Below, in pieces: positions 8,091 to 13,263 of a stretch of 13,263 bases of DNA (positions within the stretch are counted from its first letter, which is position 1; every line of letters starts with the position of its first letter). Made by a program: the position numbers and the translations under genes. The notes under the pieces are model-generated. The model saw nothing but the letters and a program-made list of their open reading frames with translations. It made no database searches and was not told the DNA's origin. Location: NCBI GenBank assembly GCA_021797025.1, contig JAKAAK010000060.1, forward strand, positions 1-13,263. The letters are read 5' to 3'. Source of the DNA: Thermoplasmata archaeon. Lineage in GTDB: Archaea > Thermoplasmatota > Thermoplasmata > Thermoplasmatales > Thermoplasmataceae.

Positions 8091-8102
8091 ATTAAATATT
8101 TA
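8091..8102 (-). promoter_or_regulatory. TATA box of the LysX-HisC-like unit
   Basis: TAAATATTTAAT on the minus strand lies 23-34 bases before the ATG at 8068, fitting a leaderless transcript. Confidence 0.5.
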
Positions 8103-8134
8103 TCGTATAAAATATAATATTATCCAAAATTCAT

Positions 8135-8171
8135 ATAATATTAATTTAATAAATATTAAAATTAATATTAT
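8135..8171. repeat. 13-bp perfect inverted repeat in the CoxG/LysX spacer
   Basis: ATAATATTAATTT at 8135-8147 is mirrored perfectly by AAATTAATATTAT at 8159-8171 across an 11-base spacer. It lies 17 bases past the stop of the CoxG-like gene and upstream of the LysX promoter. It could form an all-AU hairpin at the 3' end of the glpA-coxG message or be a regulator site. The spacer is extremely AT-rich, which raises the chance of such symmetry arising without function. Confidence 0.45.
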
Positions 8172-8187
8172 CTGTTATAAAATACTA

Positions 8188-8643
8188 TTATTTGTTCAGC
8201 TTATCAGATATGCAGTTTACTGTCCTCTCAATGTTCTGTTTTGATATTTCATCCACCTCGTTTTTTCCCATAATTTTTACTATGAGGCCAAAGTCAAAGG
8301 AGCTCTTCCAGTGAAGAACAGTGTTTCCATTATCGACTGCATAGGCAATCTCTATTGAAAATTTTACTTTGGACCCTGCAATTCTTCCACTTCCCTGGAT
8401 GTTCAGATCTTCATCCCCAGGCAGATATGTGAAGGTCATCTTCCCTGTGACAGTATTCATTGCAGAAATACCTGCAGCCGATATGTCAAGTTTAAGCTTG
8501 CATTTTATTTCATTTCCTTCTATCTCAAAGTCATATATCCCGGGCAGGCACGGTGTAATATTTTCTATTTTTGAAAGAAATTGCTTCACATTATCCATGC
8601 TGCTTTTAACAGGTATTTCCCCGCTGTATTCCAATTCATTCAC
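8188..8643 (-). CDS. CoxG-like SRPBCC-fold protein, likely partner of the GlpA-like dehydrogenase
   Basis: 151 residues, soluble, with no membrane helix or signal peptide. The sequence fits the CoxG branch of the SRPBCC (START-like) fold: VKQFLSKIENITPCLPG (19-35) matches the usual N-terminal helix pattern ending in a PG turn, followed by KCKLKLDIS-type strands and a C-terminal amphipathic helix. It begins with GTG at 8643, directly after an in-frame TAG, and overlaps the end of the GlpA-like gene by eight bases, so the two are translationally linked. By family knowledge CoxG proteins associate with CO dehydrogenase and are linked to membrane anchoring or quinone delivery; I also recall a CoxG homologue next to the Sulfolobus glycerol-3-phosphate dehydrogenase as a membrane anchor. 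The same role here is an inference from pairing. Confidence 0.8.
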   Translation of the reverse strand: MNELEYSGEIPVKSSMDNVKQFLSKIENITPCLPGIYDFEIEGNEIKCKLKLDISAAGISAMNTVTGKMTFTYLPGDEDLNIQGSGRIAGSKVKFSIEIAYAVDNGNTVLHWKSSFDFGLIVKIMGKNEVDEISKQNIERTVNCISDKLNK

Positions 8644-9892
8644 CTACCCTGATGGCCTCGTTGAAAATAAAGGCGCTTTCAATCTGGCTAAGATAGCCGT
8701 AGTCCATGCTATTTCCGTATGAACTTATGTAATTCATGAATCCCATATTTACCTGGTTTCTGTATTTGTCCATGAACCTGTCAAATGTATCGTTCAGCAC
8801 AATCTTCGATGTATCCATAGATTTTGAACCAGTAATTTCTCCTATTTTCTGTGAAATGGCCTGGCCCATCAGCCTGGACGTTGTAAACTTGCCTCCTATT
8901 ATGCTGAAAACATTGTCCATATTCCTGTATATCTTAAAATCCCTGCTGGACCTTGAGTTTTCTTCCCTGACCAGTGGCCTCATGGAGCTGTATAGCTTTT
9001 TATATCTATGGGCAGTGAGGGATGGAACCATCTGGGCAACTTCAGAAAGCATTGTATCCAGATCCTCCGGGTCAATGTCATTGTTCTCAACATCATCTGA
9101 AATTATGGCAACGGTGCCTGCCACTGACATTCCACCATAGGGAAGAAGTATATCACCATCTGAGGGTTCTCTCATCCTGTTAAGGATGGAGTTAGAGAAC
9201 AAACGATCAAAGGATGCCATGTAGCCCAGCGTTGGCATTACCTCAAAATTCTTGATTCCGAACGATTCTAAAAGATGACCTGACCATGGCCCTGTTGTAT
9301 TTAGTATGTAATCAAATTTTTCGTTGAATGTTTTATTTCTGCTGGTATATTTAATAGATTCAATGGAATTACCGTTTTTATCACCGCCTGTTATTTCCGT
9401 CTTGAATTTGAGTTTGGCTCCCAGCATCTTTGCCTCAACGGTAACTGCAGCAGCAAATGGATGCGCATAAATCACCTTATCAGGAACATGCAGTGCCCTG
9501 ACAAGCTTTTTGCTTATCCCTGGCTCCACATCCAGCATTTCTTTAACGGTCAATTCATCGGTTGGTATTCCGTTTTCCTTATTTTTTGTTAATAATTTAT
9601 CTCCGTATTCAGCTTCCTCATCATCCAGTGCAAGGTAATATCCACCGGTATTTTTTATAAAGTTTGATGCAGTACCAGATAGCAATTTATTTTCCTGGAT
9701 GCATTCCCTTGCCGACTGACCGTCATTTACTGAATACCTCGAACCGCTGTGAAGCATGCCATGAAATTTTCCCGAAGTTCCGGATATAATATAATCCCTG
9801 TCAAACAGGGTTACATTGTAGCCATCCAGTGCAAGATTTAAAGCAGAGAATAAGCCGGTTATGCCTGCTCCTATAATGCCTATTTTTTCCAT
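8636..9892 (-). CDS. glpA: FAD-dependent glycerol-3-phosphate dehydrogenase, short GlpA type
   Basis: 418 residues of the DAO/GlpA flavoprotein family. The N-terminal FAD site GAGITG (8-13) is followed by the GlpA signature SGKFHGMLHSGSRY (40-53) and SARECIQEN (60-68). Later matches are REPSDGDILLPYGG (241-254), SSMRPLV (302-308) and GGKFTTSRLM (333-342). These fit E. coli GlpA segment by segment better than L-2-hydroxyglutarate oxidase. The enzyme would oxidise glycerol-3-phosphate to dihydroxyacetone phosphate and pass electrons to quinone. The C-terminal domain of the 542-residue E. coli protein is absent, and no GlpB or GlpC gene is near; instead a CoxG-like gene overlaps its end. No glycerol kinase is visible. 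The divergent MFS gene could supply a substrate, but that is a guess. L-2-hydroxyglutarate dehydrogenase remains a minor alternative. Confidence 0.83.
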   Translation of the reverse strand: MEKIGIIGAGITGLFSALNLALDGYNVTLFDRDYIISGTSGKFHGMLHSGSRYSVNDGQSARECIQENKLLSGTASNFIKNTGGYYLALDDEEAEYGDKLLTKNKENGIPTDELTVKEMLDVEPGISKKLVRALHVPDKVIYAHPFAAAVTVEAKMLGAKLKFKTEITGGDKNGNSIESIKYTSRNKTFNEKFDYILNTTGPWSGHLLESFGIKNFEVMPTLGYMASFDRLFSNSILNRMREPSDGDILLPYGGMSVAGTVAIISDDVENNDIDPEDLDTMLSEVAQMVPSLTAHRYKKLYSSMRPLVREENSRSSRDFKIYRNMDNVFSIIGGKFTTSRLMGQAISQKIGEITGSKSMDTSKIVLNDTFDRFMDKYRNQVNMGFMNYISSYGNSMDYGYLSQIESAFIFNEAIRVGE

Positions 9893-9910
9893 TGTAAGTT
9901 TATTTTACTG

Positions 9911-9924
9911 TTATATATATTTTT
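9911..9924 (-). promoter_or_regulatory. TATA box of the glpA-coxG operon
   Basis: An AT stretch reading AAAATATATATAA on the minus strand lies about 19-32 bases before the ATG at 9892, in the 137-base spacer shared with the divergent MFS gene. No Shine-Dalgarno lies before the start. Confidence 0.6.
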
Positions 9925-9976
9925 ATGTAGTAATTCAAGTACTGTCCATGGATATTTTTTGAAAGCACATTTATTG

Positions 9977-9987
9977 AAATATATATT
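9977..9987 (+). promoter_or_regulatory. TATA box upstream of the MFS gene
   Basis: AAATATATATT lies 20-30 bases before an ATG at 10007 but 43-53 before the MFS GTG at 10030. A weaker AT stretch, ATTAATAT at 10001-10008, could instead serve the GTG, so the transcription start is unsettled. Confidence 0.45.
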
Positions 9988-10006
9988 GGTATATAGATAC
10001 ATTAAT

Positions 10007-10033
10007 ATGGCAACTCCATTTACCAGCCTGTGA
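10007..10033 (+). CDS. Possible eight-codon leaderless upstream ORF (MATPFTSL)
   Basis: The ATG at 10007 opens a frame of eight codons, MATPFTSL, ending in TGA at 10031-10033. Its stop overlaps the GTG start (10030-10032) of the MFS gene. The strongest TATA box sits 20-30 bases before this ATG, the spacing seen for other first genes here. It could couple translation of the transporter or act as a control element. An alternative is a sequencing frameshift that removed these residues from the transporter N-terminus, or chance. Confidence 0.35.
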   Translation: MATPFTSL

Positions 10034-11214
10034 AAATGAAAAATTCCGTTAATAAAATAACCATCCTTTCTTCATTCGGAATGCTTCTTGATGGTTATCA
10101 GCTTACTGTTATTGCCTTTGCTGTACTTCTCATCAAGAATTATATACCACTGAGTTCACTTCAATATGGGCTGTTAATAGCATCAGTAATCATTGGTGCC
10201 ATAATAGGAACCATAATGGTTGGTTATATAAGTGATCTCTTCGGCAGGAGAAGAATATATCTTTCCACGCTGATATTTTTCATAATATTCGATCTTATTT
10301 CGGTATTCTCCGTGAATTTTATCATGTTATTTATTTCAAGGGTTCTCCTCGGCATAGTTTTAGGGGCAGAATATCCTGTTGCTAATTCATATATAGCAGA
10401 GGTTACACCTGATGAAAAAAGAGGATTCTATCTTGCCATGGCCACTGTGTTTTTCAGCATAGGCTCAATCAGCAGCGCCATTGTGGCTATTTTCATGTTC
10501 CCATTTGGAAATCTTGGCTGGAGGTTAATGCTGGGTGTGGCCATTATCCCAGCAATAATAGTAGAATTCATGAGATTTTCCCTTCCGGAATCAAAGATGT
10601 GGGAAGAGAAAAAGGAGAAGACAAAATTCTTCGAAATGTTCTCAAAAAAATATTATAAAAACATCTTAATAGCTGCACTCATATGGTTTCTTTACGATAT
10701 AGTTGCTTACGGTCTTTCTCTGACCCTTCCAACAATACTGAGCCTGGGCCATTTTGTTACCAATGTAGACAATGCGATAGTTACCACATTCTTCCTAGTA
10801 ATCGGAATAATATCAGGAATATTCGTAATGATGAAGGTGGATAAATACGGAAGAAAAGGGATACAGATAACAGGTTTTCTCTTTATGGGTGCACTCTTCC
10901 TTGTTCTGCCGCATTTTTACTATCTTGCAGGAATCATTGTAATAGTATCATTCCTGGAATTATTCAATTCATTTGACGGTGCAACTGTTGGGATCATACC
11001 TGCTGAGGTTACGGTAACGGAATTCAGGGGAACTTCCTATGGTTTTTCGTCAATGATGGGCAAAATAGGTGCAGTAATAGGAGTAATAGCGATGTCATTG
11101 CTTATACATGGAAAAAATTATTTCGATGCATATTACTTCCTGGCCGCAATAATGATTGTTGCTATACTACTTACTCTTCTACTTCCGGAAACCAAAAAAA
11201 TAGTTTTAAAATAA
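10030..11214 (+). CDS. Major facilitator superfamily transporter (sugar porter / organic acid:H+ symporter type)
   Basis: About 394 residues, almost all hydrophobic, consistent with the 12-helix MFS fold. Motif A between helices 2 and 3 is GYISDLFGRRR (65-75). The helix 4-5 region RVLLGIVLGAEYPVANSYIAEVTP matches the sugar-porter-like pattern; the second half repeats it as DKYGRKG and PAEVTVTEFRG, and the protein ends with the PETK motif after helix 12. A charged central loop (about 195-210) divides the halves. The substrate cannot be told; the setting between glpA and hutU allows a glycerol-derived compound, histidine or urocanate, or another organic acid. The start is either GTG at 10030 or ATG at 10036; neither has a Shine-Dalgarno. 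It ends five bases from the convergent hutU. Confidence 0.88.
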   Translation: MKMKNSVNKITILSSFGMLLDGYQLTVIAFAVLLIKNYIPLSSLQYGLLIASVIIGAIIGTIMVGYISDLFGRRRIYLSTLIFFIIFDLISVFSVNFIMLFISRVLLGIVLGAEYPVANSYIAEVTPDEKRGFYLAMATVFFSIGSISSAIVAIFMFPFGNLGWRLMLGVAIIPAIIVEFMRFSLPESKMWEEKKEKTKFFEMFSKKYYKNILIAALIWFLYDIVAYGLSLTLPTILSLGHFVTNVDNAIVTTFFLVIGIISGIFVMMKVDKYGRKGIQITGFLFMGALFLVLPHFYYLAGIIVIVSFLELFNSFDGATVGIIPAEVTVTEFRGTSYGFSSMMGKIGAVIGVIAMSLLIHGKNYFDAYYFLAAIMIVAILLTLLLPETKKIVLK

Positions 11215-11219
11215 AAAAA

Positions 11220-12878
11220 TTATTTGCTGAAGTAAAGGCTCTTGAATTTCGGGCCTTTCCTTATTATTTCTCTGGATGACTCATATCCTGCATCGGCATG
11301 CCTTATTACCCCGATTCCCGGATCGGCGTTCAGCACACGCTTTATCCTTTCTGCAGCATCATCTGTTCCATCAGCTATTATGACAAAACCAGAATGTATG
11401 GCATTTCCTATTCCTGTTCCACCACCATGATGCACCGATACCCAGGAGGCACCGGATATTGCATTCAAAAGTGCATTCAATATAGGCCAGTCCGCTATAG
11501 CATCGCTGCCATCCTTCATTGCCTCTGTTTCCCTGTATGGTGACGCAACAGAACCTGTATCATGGTGGTCCCTTCCTATTGCTACAGGTGCTTCAAGCTC
11601 TCCACTTCTCACCATATCATTTATCATCAATCCTATTTTTTCTCTCTCTCCGTATGAGGCATAGCATATTCTCGCCGGCAATCCCTGGAAATGCACGTAT
11701 TCCTTTGCCAGTTTTATCCAGTCCGTGAGATGCTTGTCATCAATATTTTTTATTATCGCGTCATCTATTTTTCTTATATCCTCGGGATTTCCTGAAAGTG
11801 CAAGCCACCGGAATGGTCCAGATCCTACGGCGAATAAATCTCTGATATAGGCAGGGACGTATCCAAGTATGTCAAAGGCGTTTTCAAGCCCTCCTTCCTT
11901 TGCCCTAGTTCTTATATCATTTCCATAATCAAATACAGATGACCCCTTTGATTGGAAATAAAGCATGCATTTCACCTGCTTTACTATGGTTTCATAGACC
12001 TTTTTTTTGAATTCTTCCGGATGTTCTTCACGGAATTTCTGGAAGTTTTCGATGTTATAACCCTCCGGCACATATCCAAGATTTAGATCATGTGCCGCCG
12101 TCTGGTCCGAAACTATGTCTGGAACAATTTTCCTATCCTGTAATTCCTGGTATACGGTTGCAGCATTTCCCAGAACGGCTATTGATACCGGTTCTCCCGA
12201 TTTCAAAGCCTCATCTTTCATTTTCAGGGCTTCGTCAAGATCTTCGGCGTATTTATCGAGATATTTATCCCTCAATCTTCTGTTTATTTTTTCTTTATCC
12301 ACCTCAACTATTATGCTTGTAGCACCGTTCATTTTTGCCGCTAATGGCTGTGCACCGCCCATCTCTCCCAGACCAGCAGATAGGAACCATTTGCCTTTTA
12401 AATTATCGGTATGGTATACTTTTTTGGCAAGCGCATATAGAGTTTCATATGTTCCCTGAAGAACTCCCTGTGTACCTATGTAAACCCATGAACCTGCTGT
12501 CATCTGACCGAACATTGTGAGGCCTCTTGCCTCAAGGTCCCAGAATACATCATCCGTTGCCCAGTGCGGGACTATCTGTGCATTTACTATTAGAACCCTA
12601 GGAGAATCCTTGGTTGTCCTAAAAATTCCTACGGGTTTTCCTGACTGCACCAGTAAGGTTTCATCGTTTTCCAGTGATTTGAGTGATTCTATAATCTTTT
12701 CATAGGCCTCCCAGTTTCTTGCTGCTTTTCCCTTTCCACCGTAAACTATTAAGTTATCAGGATCCTTGGCAACCATCGGGTCAAGATTGTTCATAATCAA
12801 ACGAAGTGCTCCTTCCTGAGACCATCCTTTTGTGTTAAGTTTATTTCCATGCGGTGCATGTATTTCTCTTTTTACCAT
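11220..12878 (-). CDS. hutU: Urocanate hydratase (urocanase)
   Basis: 552 residues, the normal length. Signatures include the NAD+-binding [17 protein letters not shown] (169-185), C405 in the conserved [33 protein letters not shown] (435-451) and [17 protein letters not shown] (481-497). The enzyme adds water across urocanate using tightly bound NAD+ to give 4-imidazolone-5-propionate, step two of histidine degradation. It is separated from hutH-ftcD by about 5 kb of other genes and lies on the opposite strand, so the pathway is split into at least two transcripts. The ATG at 12878 has a TATA-like box 23-33 bases upstream and no Shine-Dalgarno. The gene converges with the MFS gene with five bases between stop codons. 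Confidence 0.96.
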   Translation of the reverse strand: MVKREIHAPHGNKLNTKGWSQEGALRLIMNNLDPMVAKDPDNLIVYGGKGKAARNWEAYEKIIESLKSLENDETLLVQSGKPVGIFRTTKDSPRVLIVNAQIVPHWATDDVFWDLEARGLTMFGQMTAGSWVYIGTQGVLQGTYETLYALAKKVYHTDNLKGKWFLSAGLGEMGGAQPLAAKMNGATSIIVEVDKEKINRRLRDKYLDKYAEDLDEALKMKDEALKSGEPVSIAVLGNAATVYQELQDRKIVPDIVSDQTAAHDLNLGYVPEGYNIENFQKFREEHPEEFKKKVYETIVKQVKCMLYFQSKGSSVFDYGNDIRTRAKEGGLENAFDILGYVPAYIRDLFAVGSGPFRWLALSGNPEDIRKIDDAIIKNIDDKHLTDWIKLAKEYVHFQGLPARICYASYGEREKIGLMINDMVRSGELEAPVAIGRDHHDTGSVASPYRETEAMKDGSDAIADWPILNALLNAISGASWVSVHHGGGTGIGNAIHSGFVIIADGTDDAAERIKRVLNADPGIGVIRHADAGYESSREIIRKGPKFKSLYFSK

Positions 12879-12900
12879 ATTAATATTAAAACATTGTAAT

Positions 12901-12911
12901 ACTTAAATTTT
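12901..12911 (-). promoter_or_regulatory. TATA box of hutU
   Basis: AAAATTTAAGT on the minus strand lies 23-33 bases before the ATG at 12878, fitting a leaderless transcript. The rest of the 12879-13099 spacer holds no gene I can support. Confidence 0.5.
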
Positions 12912-13070
12912 ATTTTATGCCACATATTTTATTAAAGCCCATGGCATAGAAATTTGATGATCATTTTAAACCTTAACTCAGCCTTTTTTGTGTAATAGGA
13001 ACCCAATATTCTCCACTTTTATCTTTATATAACCCCTTATTCCATGGCATTTTAACCTGATTGCAAAAGA

Positions 13071-13081
13071 TATTATACATA
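13071..13081 (+). promoter_or_regulatory. TATA box of the transposase-like gene
   Basis: TATTATACATA lies 19-29 bases before the ATG at 13100, as for the other leaderless genes in the window. Confidence 0.45.
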
Positions 13082-13102
13082 TTACGTATACTATGTAATA
13101 TG
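13078..13102. repeat. Inverted repeat over the transposase start codon
   Basis: CATATTAC (13078-13085) and GTAATATG (13095-13102) are perfect 8-base inverted arms around a 9-base spacer that contains GTATAC. The right arm includes the start codon at 13100 and the left arm overlaps the TATA box. It could be an operator or a hairpin that limits transposase expression. Confidence 0.5.
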
Positions 13103-13263
13103 AGTGTGATTCCTGACTGGGTGAGGAAATACAAAACAAAGGGTGTTGAGATAAGGGTTTCAGGTAACAATTACTATGCCTATGAGATGACCAGCAGGTG
13201 GAATAAGGAGAAGAAGAGGGCTGACAAGGTTACTGGAAAGTACCTGGGAGTTGTAACACATGA
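13100..13263 (+). CDS. Transposase-like protein, N-terminal fragment cut by window edge
   Basis: The frame from the ATG at 13100 stays open to the window end, giving 54 residues. The start MSVIPDWVRKYKTKGVEIR and the stretch YYAYEMTSRWNKEKKR followed by VTGKYLG resemble the N-termini of archaeal DDE transposases of the IS4/IS1634 kind, where a strand-rich segment ending in KYLG precedes the catalytic domain. The catalytic DDE residues would lie beyond the edge, so neither activity nor family can be confirmed. No terminal inverted repeat or target duplication could be assigned. The assignment rests on recalled family resemblance. Confidence 0.6.
   Translation, partial: MSVIPDWVRKYKTKGVEIRVSGNNYYAYEMTSRWNKEKKRADKVTGKYLGVVTH

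Noticed and set aside
12973..13050. Minus-strand frame ending at 12973 whose last 25 residues begin MPWNKGLYKDKSGEYW and look protein-like, a possible remnant of a gene interrupted by the element
   Set aside because: I recognise no family, the rest of the frame overlaps the transposase-like gene in antisense, and there is no promoter or second piece to support a pseudogene.
1..13263. CRISPR arrays, tRNA or rRNA genes, toxin-antitoxin or defence systems
   Set aside because: No regularly spaced repeats, tRNA-like folds, rRNA segments or defence-type domains were seen on reading the window; all long frames have metabolic or transport assignments.

Overview
The window looks like chromosomal DNA of an acidophilic, Ferroplasma-like archaeon (order Thermoplasmatales). 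This is an inference. It rests on AT-rich spacers, AGA/AGG arginine and ATA isoleucine codon use, TATA-like boxes about 20-30 bases before nearly every first start codon, and the near absence of Shine-Dalgarno sequences (mostly leaderless genes). The gene set also fits: single-domain glutamate formiminotransferase, LysX-type ligase, and a short GlpA with a CoxG-like partner.

Layout. Bases 1-1925 (minus strand) hold a hydantoinase followed, with no spacer, by an M20 N-carbamoyl-L-amino-acid hydrolase cut by the left edge. A divergent promoter region leads to a PoxB-type pyruvate oxidase (2082-3734, plus). Histidine ammonia-lyase and glutamate formiminotransferase follow (3817-6264, plus). Tail to tail with them lie a HisC-like aminotransferase and a LysX-family ATP-grasp ligase (6267-8068, minus). 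Next is a minus-strand pair of a GlpA-like FAD dehydrogenase and a CoxG-like SRPBCC protein (8188-9892). Divergent from it is an MFS transporter (about 10030-11214, plus), which converges on urocanate hydratase (11220-12878, minus). The right edge cuts into a transposase-like gene (13100 onward).

How the genes work together. HutH, HutU and FtcD give three of the four steps from histidine to glutamate. The imidazolonepropionase (HutI) that should link HutU to FtcD is not here. Instead, a hydantoinase and carbamoylase flank the cluster. These could convert hydantoin-5-propionate, the oxidation product of imidazolonepropionate, through N-carbamoylglutamate to glutamate. That bypass is the most interesting hypothesis in the window. 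HutI may simply lie elsewhere, and the hyu pair may serve other ureides.

The GlpA-like/CoxG-like pair and the pyruvate oxidase both probably feed electrons to the membrane quinone pool. The MFS gene may be preceded by an eight-codon leaderless upstream ORF whose stop overlaps its GTG start.
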